This document shows positions 1-7,964 of a stretch of 64,000 nucleotides of DNA, one piece after another. The position numbers and the translations under genes were made by a program. Within the stretch, counting starts at the first letter, position 1. The number at the start of each line of letters is the position of its first letter. The DNA lies in the NCBI RefSeq assembly GCF_002078015.1, contig NZ_LWBP01000243.1, positions 248,001 to 312,000 on the forward strand, written 5' to 3'. The DNA comes from Niastella populi. Lineage in GTDB: Bacteria > Bacteroidota > Bacteroidia > Chitinophagales > Chitinophagaceae. The notes below the pieces were generated by a model. The model was not told the origin of the DNA. It made no database searches and was given only the letters and a program-made list of their open reading frames with translations.

Positions 1-1
1 G

Positions 2-979
2 TTTGCCCGCATGAAGGACGGCACCGACCTGCCCGTGGAAGTGAGCCTGAGCTTTTATAAACAGAAAGGCGAATTCTACGTGATCGCATTTGTGGTTGAT
101 ATTACCCAGCGCAAGGAAAGCGAGCGCCGGTTGATAGAACAAAAAGAACAACTGGAAAAAGTATCGGCCGATATCCGGAAATTAAATGCCGAGCTGGAGA
201 ATAAAGTAGAAGAAAGAACGCTCATTCTGAAAGAAGCGTTACAGGAACTGGAAAAATCGCAACAAGACCTGCACGATGCATTGAACAAGGAAAAGGAATT
301 GAACGAGATCAAATCGCGGTTCGTGTCAACGGCCTCGCACGAGTTCAGAACGCCGTTAAGCACCGTGCTGTCGTCTGCCGCCCTGTTGTCGAAGTATGTA
401 CATACGGAAGACCAGGATAAACGGGAACGGCATATCAGGCGCATAAAAGATTCTGTAAAACATTTGAACGACCTGCTGGAAGACCTGTTGTCGCTGGGTA
501 AACTCGAAGAAGGAAAATTACAGGCAAAACCGGAACCGGTAGAGATAAAAGAATTCCTCGACGACGCCGCTGAGGAAATGAAGGCTATTGCCAAACCCGG
601 CCAGCAGATCCTGGTTGAACTGCATGGCGATACCTGGTTCACTACCGATAAAAAATTATTGAAGAACATTCTCATTAACCTGTTGAGCAACGCCGTGAAG
701 TTCTCGCCCGAGGAAGGCATTATAGATCTTTCGGCCCGCAATCTCAACAACCAGCTGGTTATTTCGGTAAAAGACAGGGGCATTGGTATTGCAGAAGAAG
801 ACCAGCAGCATTTGTTCTCCAGTTTTTACCGGGGAAAAAATGCCATCAATATCCAGGGCACCGGTTTGGGACTGCACATTGTTAAAGGGTATGTTGAGCT
901 GCTGCAGGGCGCCATCGCCCTGCAAAGCGCTATCGGCGAGGGTACTACCATCACCATCGATCTCCCCGCTTTGGCATAG
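2..979 (+). CDS. PAS-containing sensor histidine kinase, 5' end cut by window edge
   Basis: The reading frame is open to the left edge, so the start lies outside; 325 residues are visible. The first ~35 residues look like the end of a PAS domain (the EVSLSFYK and FVVDITQRK stretches are typical of the PAS-to-PAC exit). A coiled coil follows (about residues 35-105), then a HisKA domain with the phosphoacceptor motif SHEFRTPL and a HATPase domain with N box (NLLSNAVKFSP), G1 (DRGIGIAEED) and G2 (GTGLGLHI). No membrane segment is seen in this part. The gene points toward the cbb3 oxidase locus, whose far end carries a receiver-CRP fusion regulator; pairing of the two as a FixL/FixJK-like system is inference from position only. 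The signal sensed cannot be told because the N-terminus is missing. Confidence 0.93.
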   Translation, partial: FARMKDGTDLPVEVSLSFYKQKGEFYVIAFVVDITQRKESERRLIEQKEQLEKVSADIRKLNAELENKVEERTLILKEALQELEKSQQDLHDALNKEKELNEIKSRFVSTASHEFRTPLSTVLSSAALLSKYVHTEDQDKRERHIRRIKDSVKHLNDLLEDLLSLGKLEEGKLQAKPEPVEIKEFLDDAAEEMKAIAKPGQQILVELHGDTWFTTDKKLLKNILINLLSNAVKFSPEEGIIDLSARNLNNQLVISVKDRGIGIAEEDQQHLFSSFYRGKNAINIQGTGLGLHIVKGYVELLQGAIALQSAIGEGTTITIDLPALA

Positions 980-1023
980 ATTTCGGGGTAATTTTCGTAA
1001 CTTAATAACATAAAATTCCGAGT

Positions 1024-1257
1024 ATGTTACGAAATCCTGCATTCGTTACAACTTTCGTTACCGTTTACCTGGTAATTTATACCAACCTGTTGCACACCGG
1101 CGCTTCGGAAAACATCACCACTTTGTTATTTGCCCTTTCGCCGTTTTTAGTAATATGGATGGCTGTCACTATTATGAAATACGGAAAATATACCGGACCC
1201 GAACTAAAAGAAGATGAAGAGTGGGGGTACCAGGATGTGGATAAAAGAAAGCCTTAA
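1024..1257 (+). CDS. Small two-helix membrane protein, unknown function
   Basis: A 77-residue protein with two hydrophobic stretches (about residues 8-25 and 33-50) and a charged C-terminal tail (KEDEEWGYQDVDKRKP). It starts 44 bp after the kinase. A TAatTTTc sequence near 989-996 could serve as its -7 element. Its stop overlaps by 4 bp the stop of the convergent SafE-type gene. I do not recognise a family; small membrane proteins of this shape are common near respiratory genes in this phylum, but no role can be assigned. Confidence 0.7.
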   Translation: MLRNPAFVTTFVTVYLVIYTNLLHTGASENITTLLFALSPFLVIWMAVTIMKYGKYTGPELKEDEEWGYQDVDKRKP

Positions 1258-1958
1258 TGGCAAGAGATGACCGGCTGCGGTGCATCGGCCAGTACCGGGC
1301 TTACGAAAGGGATGCCGAGGTTCATACCGCGTAAGATAAGCAGCACCGCCATGCCGGCAACGATGAAGGGCACCGCCTTTTTGATCTGCCGGCGTAATGA
1401 TACCTTTATATGCACGCCAAAGAAAGACAGCAGTAGCATGGCAGGCAAAGTGCCTAACCCAAAGGCCGACATAAACAATACGCTTTCGTCGATCCCCGAT
1501 GTGCTTAAGGCGCCGGCTATGGCGAGGTATACCATTCCGCAAGGCAATAAGCCGTTGGCCATTCCAAGCAGCAGGTAATTATGTAAACGGGGCGCCTGCA
1601 ATAACTTACCCATAAGGTGTTGTATACCGTTATGAAAAGCGCGCAGCCAGCCCGGGCTGAAAGAACGGTTCAGAAAATAAAAAAGAAAAGCGAACGCAAG
1701 TATTATAATTCCCATCGTAATAGAGAACCATTGCTGAAAACCGGCGATGTAAATACCGCGGCCCAGCCACCCGAACAGGGCGCCCATCAAAGAATACGTG
1801 ATCACTCTTCCGGCATTATACAACAATATGGCCAGCGCCTGCTGCATTCTTTGTAAATGATGCACGGGTAATGCCAGCGCCAGGGGGCCGCACATGCCTA
1901 CGCAGTGAAAACTGCTGACCAGTCCCAATAAGATGCCTGCTATTGCTGCCTGCCACAT
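1254..1958 (-). CDS. Sulfite exporter TauE/SafE-family membrane protein of the cco locus
   Basis: A 234-residue integral membrane protein with about six hydrophobic segments. The N-terminus has the motif SFHCVGMCGPLALALP, which is the signature of the SafE/UreH-like branch of membrane proteins that accompany cytochrome c oxidase assembly genes. A second conserved stretch, NGLLPCGMVYLAI, carries another Cys. The two Cys-containing motifs fit a role in metal or thiol handling, and relatives next to ccoG/ccoI are often thought to take part in copper supply to the oxidase; this is inference. It is the last gene of the leftward cco run, 18 bp after fixH. Confidence 0.85.
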   Translation of the reverse strand: MWQAAIAGILLGLVSSFHCVGMCGPLALALPVHHLQRMQQALAILLYNAGRVITYSLMGALFGWLGRGIYIAGFQQWFSITMGIIILAFAFLFYFLNRSFSPGWLRAFHNGIQHLMGKLLQAPRLHNYLLLGMANGLLPCGMVYLAIAGALSTSGIDESVLFMSAFGLGTLPAMLLLSFFGVHIKVSLRRQIKKAVPFIVAGMAVLLILRGMNLGIPFVSPVLADAPQPVISCH

Positions 1959-1976
1959 GATGAGGTCATTGTTTCT

Positions 1977-2420
1977 TTAATGAATAGTTACCGGTACTTC
2001 GCTGTAATAGCTTGTTCCATTGCTTTCCCACCTGATCTTGGTGGTATAGTTTCCGGGAACGAACTGGCGGCTGTCGATGTTTTGAACCGCATTATCGTTT
2101 ACCTGTAACGCTATTTTTTTATCTTTCTTTGAATTATCGGCACTGTAAAACCATAGTGAACCTGTTATTGATTTTTGTTGCATTTCTGCAGGAAACTGAA
2201 TAACCAGCGTTTCATTTTGCTGCGTAATCGTGGTGCGGCTGCCAAGCTGGTTGGCGCGGCTGGTACCATCTATCACCTGCTGGTATTGCAGTTCGTCTTT
2301 GTAATATTCAGTCGATACAAGGTCGTAATGCGTATGCATACTTTGCACCACCATGTAAACGATCATTCCGGCAAAGGCCAGAAAGCCGAGTGTGAGTTTA
2401 TGTCCCCAGTTGAATGTCAT
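1977..2420 (-). CDS. ccoH: FixH/CcoH-family oxidase assembly protein
   Basis: 147 residues: one N-terminal membrane anchor (about residues 8-26) followed by a periplasmic beta-rich domain. The start MTFNWGHKLTLGF and the HYDLVSTEYYKDELQYQQ stretch just after the anchor are characteristic of FixH, which helps assemble cbb3-type oxidase together with CcoG, CcoI and CcoS. It lies between ccoG (150 bp upstream) and the SafE-type gene. The spacer before it (2421-2569) holds a short 7-bp-phased repeat near 2544-2564. Confidence 0.88.
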   Translation of the reverse strand: MTFNWGHKLTLGFLAFAGMIVYMVVQSMHTHYDLVSTEYYKDELQYQQVIDGTSRANQLGSRTTITQQNETLVIQFPAEMQQKSITGSLWFYSADNSKKDKKIALQVNDNAVQNIDSRQFVPGNYTTKIRWESNGTSYYSEVPVTIH

Positions 2421-2569
2421 AATAAGTTATTTTGAGATGTAATGGTCTTTTGTAATTGTAATGATATTTTGTTTGTTGTTTGGCAATCGGCTAAATATTT
2501 CAAAATTTCGCGAGCCCTTTCACGTTTGCCGTTTCACGACTATCGATTCACCATTCACGATGCACATCC

Positions 2570-3997
2570 TCACTCCGCCACCGGCCCCAGGAAGTTAGTA
2601 CTGATCTCATCAACCCGCTCATTCCCATTATACAATCCTATTCGAATGGGCAGCTTCCGTTGGTGAATGACGTTGGCCGGCAGTATCACGAAGAAGGTAC
2701 CTGCTCCCTGTCCTTCTTCTTTTACCGTTATGGCATTTTGACCGCCAATGATCTCAATGTTCCCGCTTACACCTTCCAGTTTTAACTGCAGCGGTATTTT
2801 GTCGATGGTTTTGTTGGCTATTTTGATATTGTACAGGTTCGAAATGCTGTCCGTTCCTCTTTGCTGGTATAACATGCCCGGTGTTCGGATAATGGTAGCA
2901 TCAACATCTTTACGGGTGAACAACAGGAAACCGAGAATGATCAGTAAGATGCTGAGCAGTACCGTATACAATTTCATGCGGCCGGTATATTTCAGCGGTT
3001 CGCGGTTCTCGATGCCGTTCTCCGAAGCGTAGCTGATCAGTCCCAGCGGCTTGTTGATCTTTTCCATGATAGCATCACAGGCATCTATGCAGGCGGTGCA
3101 GCCAACACATTCCAGTTGCGTGCCATTGCGAATGTCGATACCGGTTGGACAAACCTTAACGCATTGCATACAGTCGATGCAATCACCATGATCGCTGCCT
3201 GCTTTTTTGGTGAATTTGCCCCGTGGTTCACCACGTTTGTGGTCGTAGGCAACGATCATGGAATTGCGGTCTAACAATACACCCTGTAAGCGGCCGTATG
3301 GACATACGACAGTACAAGCTTGTTCGCGGAAAAAGGCATATACCGCATAAAATACGCCCGAGAACAGGAGGATGGAGAGCAATCCACCAACATGTTGGTT
3401 TACGGGTTCTGTAATAATTTTGCCCAGCTCTTTTACTCCGATTATATAGGCCAGGAAAAAGTTGGCGATTATAAATGAGAAGAAAAAGAAGACGAGATGT
3501 TTGCTGGTCTTTTTAAATATTTTGTTTCCGGTCCATGGCGCTTTAGCCAGTAACCGTTGTTCTGCGGCATTTCCCTCAATGAAATATTCAATTTTCCGAA
3601 AGAACATTTCCATGAATATGGTTTGCGGACAAACCCAGCCGCAGAACAAACGGCCAAAGGCTGCTGTGAACAAAACAACGAAAACAATGAAGGTGATCAT
3701 GGCCAAACCGAAGATGAAAAAATCCTGGGGCCAGAATACTTTACCGAATATGATGAACTTGGCCTGCGTTACATCAAAAAGAAATAACGGCCGGCCATGT
3801 ACATAAATAAAAGGCAGCGAAAAGAACACGATAAAAAAGAACCAGCTGATATAAGTGCGGGCTGAATACCATTTTCCCTTTGGCTTCTGCGCAAAGATCC
3901 ATTTCCGTTTGCCTGATTCGTCTACCGTAGCTATCCGGTCGCGGAACGATTCGTTCACCTCTGTTGATACGGGCGGTATGTTTGTTTCAGTTTGCAC
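2570..3997 (-). CDS. ccoG: Cytochrome c oxidase accessory protein CcoG (FixG), polyferredoxin
   Basis: 475 residues. Five hydrophobic segments surround motifs CGWVCPQ and CTVVCPYGRLQG; then two 4Fe-4S ferredoxin motifs follow (CIDCMQCVKVCP and CVGCTACIDAC, about residues 275-310), a further membrane helix (about 340-360) and a C-terminal Ig-like domain. This is the standard CcoG layout. CcoG is a membrane iron-sulfur protein reported to act on copper reduction during cbb3 assembly. It starts 8 bp after the ccoP stop, which fits a single transcript. Confidence 0.95.
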   Translation of the reverse strand: MQTETNIPPVSTEVNESFRDRIATVDESGKRKWIFAQKPKGKWYSARTYISWFFFIVFFSLPFIYVHGRPLFLFDVTQAKFIIFGKVFWPQDFFIFGLAMITFIVFVVLFTAAFGRLFCGWVCPQTIFMEMFFRKIEYFIEGNAAEQRLLAKAPWTGNKIFKKTSKHLVFFFFSFIIANFFLAYIIGVKELGKIITEPVNQHVGGLLSILLFSGVFYAVYAFFREQACTVVCPYGRLQGVLLDRNSMIVAYDHKRGEPRGKFTKKAGSDHGDCIDCMQCVKVCPTGIDIRNGTQLECVGCTACIDACDAIMEKINKPLGLISYASENGIENREPLKYTGRMKLYTVLLSILLIILGFLLFTRKDVDATIIRTPGMLYQQRGTDSISNLYNIKIANKTIDKIPLQLKLEGVSGNIEIIGGQNAITVKEEGQGAGTFFVILPANVIHQRKLPIRIGLYNGNERVDEISTNFLGPVAE

Positions 3998-4005
3998 CTG
4001 CTGGT

Positions 4006-5220
4006 TTATTTATTGGTAGCTGATGCTACCTTGTTGTTCAATGAATCTGCCGGGTTGGTATTACCCGCACCTTCTTCTTTATACAATTCGCCCTGTTGTG
4101 CTTTTGCATTGGGCGGGTTGGTTCCATGTATCGATTTTATATAACTGGAAACCTGGGCTATCTGCATGGGCGACAGGTCGTCTTTCCAGCTGCGCATCCC
4201 TTTTTCGGGCCAGCCGTATTTGATAGATTTGAAAACATCTTTTACGCTGCCGCCGTGTAACCAGTAATCATCGGTTAAGTTGGGACCTACGCTGCCTTCA
4301 CCTGCCTTGCCGTGGCAGGCGGCGCAGTTCTGGATGAACACTTTTTCACCGCCGGCTATTTCAGCAGCATCTGTCAATACCTTCACCGTGTTCTCATCTA
4401 CGTTACTGGCCGATTTTTTCAGGTACAATGCTTTTTGCTCTTCTGCTTTTACCATGGCTATTTGCAGCTCTTCGGCGCTCGAAGGCGCAGTATGCGAAAC
4501 ATGGAAACGCCATACATACACAGCCGCGAAAATGATGGAAACATAAAAGCCATACAACCACCATGGCGGTAACCGGTTATCAAGTTCCCTGATGCCATCG
4601 TAATCGTGACCCAGGTCGATCTGTGCTTCCTGTTCGATGGGTTTTAATTTGTTCATTTTATCCCAGAAGCTCACGCCGGGTTTTTTTACTACCTGCGCAG
4701 CCAGGTCCTGCTGTAATTTTTCTTTCGCCAGGAATACGCGCAGTTGATACAGCAGCATGAATACCACCAGCAGCTCGATGCCAATGACCCCAACGATAAA
4801 GTAAAAAGCAGTAGGTGATAAACCGCCAAAAGAGCTGGTTGCCTGAACGGTGGCGGCTGCATCAATGGCGGCATTGCCACCCTGTGCAAATACCGGTGCG
4901 GCAAACAGTAACAGTAAAACGGTAGTTACCGCTGCAACGGCAGAAGCGCCTGACTTTTGCTGTTCGCGTTCTTTTTCTTTCTGGTAGTAATAACTGGCGG
5001 CGCCCATTACCACATTCGCCAGCAAACCGATGGCCAGCAACAGAATGAGCATTATGATGATCATTGTTATTACAAACGGATCGTACATCGACGATTCCTT
5101 TGCAGGCTGTCCGCCGCCTGCTGCCAGGGCAGCAGGGGCAGCGCATAAAAGGACAGCACCTGTCAGGATGGATCTGTATGCTTTGTTGTTTAGTTTTTTA
5201 TACCAATAAATACCGGACAT
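4006..5220 (-). CDS. ccoP: cbb3-type cytochrome c oxidase subunit III (CcoP), mono-heme form
   Basis: 404 residues. The N-terminal third has several hydrophobic segments (about 15-35, 48-75, 92-112, 133-160), then the cbb3 N-terminal domain motif region (HDYDGIRELDNRLPPWW), another helix (about 220-240) and one cytochrome c domain with heme motif CAACH at residue 299; the likely axial Met is in the GMRSW or SPMQIA stretch. Classical proteobacterial CcoP has two hemes c, so this is the single-heme type seen in Bacteroidota. The extra N-terminal helices are longer than in the classical subunit. It takes electrons from the CcoO part toward the catalytic subunit. It lies between ccoQ and ccoG in the leftward run. 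Confidence 0.93.
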   Translation of the reverse strand: MSGIYWYKKLNNKAYRSILTGAVLLCAAPAALAAGGGQPAKESSMYDPFVITMIIIMLILLLAIGLLANVVMGAASYYYQKEKEREQQKSGASAVAAVTTVLLLLFAAPVFAQGGNAAIDAAATVQATSSFGGLSPTAFYFIVGVIGIELLVVFMLLYQLRVFLAKEKLQQDLAAQVVKKPGVSFWDKMNKLKPIEQEAQIDLGHDYDGIRELDNRLPPWWLYGFYVSIIFAAVYVWRFHVSHTAPSSAEELQIAMVKAEEQKALYLKKSASNVDENTVKVLTDAAEIAGGEKVFIQNCAACHGKAGEGSVGPNLTDDYWLHGGSVKDVFKSIKYGWPEKGMRSWKDDLSPMQIAQVSSYIKSIHGTNPPNAKAQQGELYKEEGAGNTNPADSLNNKVASATNK

Positions 5221-5234
5221 ATATTTATATTTTA

Positions 5235-5274
5235 AGTTGACGGGTTAACAAGTTGATGAGTTGACGAGTTAACG
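5235..5274. repeat. 8-bp-phased degenerate tandem repeat (5 units, AGTTGACG type)
   Basis: Five consecutive 8-bp units: AGTTGACG, GGTTAACA, AGTTGATG, AGTTGACG, AGTTAACG. The phase is exact although units differ. It sits in the ccoQ-ccoP spacer. The GTTNANNA core recurs at 31,044-31,075. Confidence 0.85.
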
Positions 5275-5285
5275 GGCGTCTGTTT

Positions 5286-5444
5286 TTAGTCTAAAGGAAT
5301 ACGGCTTACTTCATGTATCTTCTGCTTATCGGTCTTTATAACCCATATAAGCACTACCAGGAAGAACAAACCGAAAATGATGAAAGAGATCAGCGGATAG
5401 ATACTTACACCGGTTATCTTTTCTAAATAATGTATAAACTTCAT
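5286..5444 (-). CDS. ccoQ: CcoQ/FixQ-like small oxidase subunit
   Basis: A 52-residue protein starting MKFIHYLEKITGVSIYP and ending SRIPLD. It has one membrane helix (about residues 15-36) followed by a short charged tail (KTDKQKIHEV). Size, topology and place between ccoNO and ccoP match CcoQ/FixQ, which stabilises the cbb3 complex. The ATG lies 5 bp after the ccoNO stop, so the two are probably translationally linked. Sequence identity to known CcoQ cannot be tested here, so the name rests on context. Confidence 0.8.
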   Translation of the reverse strand: MKFIHYLEKITGVSIYPLISFIIFGLFFLVVLIWVIKTDKQKIHEVSRIPLD

Positions 5445-5449
5445 GGTAC

Positions 5450-7564
5450 TTATTGTTTAGCGGTTGCTTTAATATCTTTTCCAAGGCGTTGCAGGTAGGC
5501 GATCAGCGCTACGATCTCTGCATCTTTGGGCGTTTCTATTTTATCCATCTTCAGGTTGATCCTGATGCCATTGGCCTGTGTCATCAGGTCTTTATTGGCA
5601 ATTTTGTCGAACCCTGCGGGGTAAGGCACACCGAGTTTTTGCATGGCCCTGATCTTTGCCGGTGTAGATGCGGTATCGATCTTGTTATCGAGCAGCCAGC
5701 CATAGGCAGGCATAATAGAACCGGGCGACATAATGCGCGGGTCCATCATATGGTTATAATGCCAGCTGTCGGGGTATTTGCCGCCTTCACGCGCCAGGTC
5801 GGGCCCCGTTCTTTTTGAACCCCACTGGAACGGATGATCGTATACGAATTCGCCGGCTTTGGAGTATTCGCCATAGCGGGCAACCTCATCGCGGAACGGG
5901 CGGATCATTTGCGAGTGACAGGTATAACATCCTTCACGAACATAAATGTCGCGGCCCTGCAGTTCAAGCGGTGTATATGGCCGTACGCTGGCAATGGTTG
6001 GCACATTGCTTTTTACCAGGAAGGTGGGTATCATTTCAATAGCGCCGCCAATGGCTACTACGATCAAACTTAACACCAGCATGGTCATCGGCTTTTTCTC
6101 TATCCAGCGGTGCCAGTATTCTTTTGCATGGCTGGTATGTTTTTCCAGCGGCGCCGCTTCGGCGGCTTCGTTGGCAATGAACCGGCCTTTTTTAATCGTT
6201 TTATACAGGTTGTATACCATTAAGAATGCGCCGATCAGGTATAACGAACCGCCAATGCTGCGGGTAACGTACATAGGAATAATGTGCGTTACTGTTTCAA
6301 GGAACTGGAATTTCAACTGGCCTTCTTCGGTAAATGTCTTCCACATTTGCGCCTGGGTAAAACCAGCCCAGTATAACGGAATGGCATAGATCACAATTCC
6401 TATGGTACCCAGCCAGAAGTGGTTGGTGGCCAGCTTTTTCGAATGCAGCGGTGTGCCCCACATTCTTGGTATCAGCCAGTACAACATCCCGAAGGCCATA
6501 AAACCGTTCCAACCCAAACCGCCGATGTGCACGTGTGCGATCGTCCAGTCGGTAAAGTGAGAAATGGCGTTCACATTTTTCAACGACATCATAGGGCCTT
6601 CAAAAGTGGCCATACCATAACAGGTAACGGCAACCACAAAGAATTTCAGTACGGGTTCTTCACGCACTTTATCCCAGGCCCCGCGTAAAGTGAACAGACC
6701 GTTCAGCATACCGCCCCAACTGGGAGCGATGAGCATAATAGAGAAAACGGTACCCAGCGATTGCGCCCAGTCGGGCAGGGCGGTGTACAACAGGTGGTGC
6801 GGACCGGCCCAGATATAAATAAAGATCAGCGCCCAGAAGTGGATGATGGAAAGGCGGTAAGAATATACCGGCCTGTTGGCTGCCTTTGGCAGAAAATAAT
6901 ACATCAAACCAAGGATGGGCGTGGTGAGAAAGAAAGCCACGGCATTGTGGCCATACCACCATTGCACCAGTGCATCCTGTACACCGGCATACCAGCTATA
7001 GCTTTTAAAGAGTGAAACGGGTATTTCAACAGAGTTTACTATATGCAGCAGCGCTACGGTTACCCAGGTAGCTATATAGAACCAGATAGCTACGTACAGG
7101 TGCCGTTCTCTTCTTTTAATAATGGTGCCAAACATGTTGATGCCGAACACCACCCACACCAGCGTGATGGCAATATCGATTGGCCATTCAAGCTCGGCAT
7201 ATTCTTTACCTGTAGTGTAACCGAGAAGCAGGGTAAGTGCGGCGGCTACGATGATACCCTGCCAGCCCCAGAAGTGCAGCTTGCTTAATTTGTCACTGTA
7301 CATACGCGCTTTACAAAGGCGTTGCAGTGAATAATAAACACCGGTGAAAATACAGTTGCCTACGAAGGCAAAGATCACGGCATTGGTATGCAGGGGGCGT
7401 AAGCGGCCAAAGGTGGTTGGTGCAAAGTTCAGGGTGGCGCCGGGTGCATAGAGCTGAATGGCTGCCCATAAACCGGCTATCATACCCACAATACCCCACA
7501 GCGCCGTGGCGTAGGCGAACTGTTTAACGATCTTGTTGTCATAATGGAATTGCTCTACTTGCAT
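5450..7564 (-). CDS. ccoNO: cbb3-type cytochrome c oxidase, fused subunits I and II (CcoN-CcoO)
   Basis: 704 residues. About residues 1-480 are CcoN with twelve or so helices; visible heme and copper ligand regions are RPLHTNAVIFAF, WYGHNAVAFFLTTP and IAHVHIGGLGWNG. After a linker and one helix (about 492-512), the CcoO part holds a single heme c motif (CYTCH) and the typical stretches SQMIRPFRDEVARYG and FQWGSKRTGPDLAREG, ending near a GSIMPAYGWLL Met ligand region. CcoN and CcoO are separate in proteobacteria; the fusion is known in Bacteroidota. This is the oxygen-reducing core of the oxidase. It lies 38 bp after ccoS. Confidence 0.97.
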   Translation of the reverse strand: MQVEQFHYDNKIVKQFAYATALWGIVGMIAGLWAAIQLYAPGATLNFAPTTFGRLRPLHTNAVIFAFVGNCIFTGVYYSLQRLCKARMYSDKLSKLHFWGWQGIIVAAALTLLLGYTTGKEYAELEWPIDIAITLVWVVFGINMFGTIIKRRERHLYVAIWFYIATWVTVALLHIVNSVEIPVSLFKSYSWYAGVQDALVQWWYGHNAVAFFLTTPILGLMYYFLPKAANRPVYSYRLSIIHFWALIFIYIWAGPHHLLYTALPDWAQSLGTVFSIMLIAPSWGGMLNGLFTLRGAWDKVREEPVLKFFVVAVTCYGMATFEGPMMSLKNVNAISHFTDWTIAHVHIGGLGWNGFMAFGMLYWLIPRMWGTPLHSKKLATNHFWLGTIGIVIYAIPLYWAGFTQAQMWKTFTEEGQLKFQFLETVTHIIPMYVTRSIGGSLYLIGAFLMVYNLYKTIKKGRFIANEAAEAAPLEKHTSHAKEYWHRWIEKKPMTMLVLSLIVVAIGGAIEMIPTFLVKSNVPTIASVRPYTPLELQGRDIYVREGCYTCHSQMIRPFRDEVARYGEYSKAGEFVYDHPFQWGSKRTGPDLAREGGKYPDSWHYNHMMDPRIMSPGSIMPAYGWLLDNKIDTASTPAKIRAMQKLGVPYPAGFDKIANKDLMTQANGIRINLKMDKIETPKDAEIVALIAYLQRLGKDIKATAKQ

Positions 7565-7602
7565 AGGTATATTCTTATTTGAAATTGGTTAGTTGGTTGC
7601 TT

Positions 7603-7767
7603 TTATTCGTTGTTATTGGTGGCAGAAGGTTTGTTATCGAAAAGAATGCGCTGCGGCGGGGAAAAATCATCATCGTATTGCCCGTTACGTACGCTCCAGA
7701 TAAAAGCGGCCAGAAATATGGCGGCTACTGATATACTCGCGATCAAAAGAATGACTATGGCGCTCAT
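7603..7767 (-). CDS. ccoS: cbb3-type oxidase assembly protein CcoS
   Basis: A 54-residue protein starting MSAIVILLIASISVAAIFLA, with one N-terminal membrane helix followed by the family's conserved stretch FIWSVRNGQYDD and a hydrophilic tail. CcoS is needed for cofactor insertion into cbb3 oxidase. It is the first gene after a promoter with two FNR-like boxes and is followed by ccoNO. The ATG is about 20 nt downstream of the predicted transcription start. Confidence 0.92.
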   Translation of the reverse strand: MSAIVILLIASISVAAIFLAAFIWSVRNGQYDDDFSPPQRILFDNKPSATNNNE

Positions 7768-7791
7768 AAAGACGGTTGTTTTACTACACTA

Positions 7792-7799
7792 CAAAAGTA
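7792..7799 (-). promoter_or_regulatory. ccoS promoter -7 element (TACTTTTG)
   Basis: Exact match to the Bacteroidota -7 consensus TAnnTTTG on the minus strand. The predicted transcription start is near 7788, about 20 nt before the ccoS ATG. Its centre is 33 bp from the nearer FNR-like box, the same distance as at ccoI. Confidence 0.7.
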
Positions 7800-7822
7800 T
7801 TTTCTAAGAGAAAGTCGTTTAA

Positions 7823-7834
7823 TGACATGACTCA
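7823..7834. promoter_or_regulatory. FNR/CRP-like box, ccoS promoter, proximal (TGA-N6-TCA)
   Basis: TGACATGACTCA: symmetric TGA-N6-TCA core centred at 7828.5, about -40 from the predicted ccoS start, the usual class II activator place. Outer half-site bases are weaker than in the distal box. On its own this match could be chance; the partner box 22 bp away and the same layout at ccoI raise confidence. Confidence 0.6.
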
Positions 7835-7843
7835 GCGTTGAAA

Positions 7844-7857
7844 CTGATTTTAATCAT
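7844..7857. promoter_or_regulatory. FNR-like box, ccoS promoter, distal (TGAT-N4-ATCA)
   Basis: CTGATTTTAATCAT: perfect TGAT-N4-ATCA core centred at 7850.5, about -62 from the predicted ccoS start. The FNR/FixK consensus is TTGAT-N4-ATCAA. The likely binder is the receiver-CRP fusion regulator encoded at 10,500-11,558 (inference). Confidence 0.75.
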
Positions 7858-7871
7858 AAAGCACTAACAGC

Positions 7872-7918
7872 GGTATGCCACACTTTCCCTGCCGTCGATG
7901 GCAGAAGTGTGGCATACC
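7872..7918. repeat. GGTRTGCCAC palindrome (hairpin) between ccoI and ccoS
   Basis: Perfect 14-bp arms (7872-7885 and 7905-7918, GGTATGCCACACTT) around an inner partial hairpin (CTGCC/GGCAG). It can form a long stem in RNA and may end the ccoI transcript, though no strong T run follows. Arms resemble those at 27,094-27,140 and 59,781-59,813, so it belongs to a dispersed palindrome family. Confidence 0.8.
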
Positions 7919-7964
7919 TGTGTTTCAATTGATATGAAAAAGTAAAGGCGTGTTTTTCTTATGC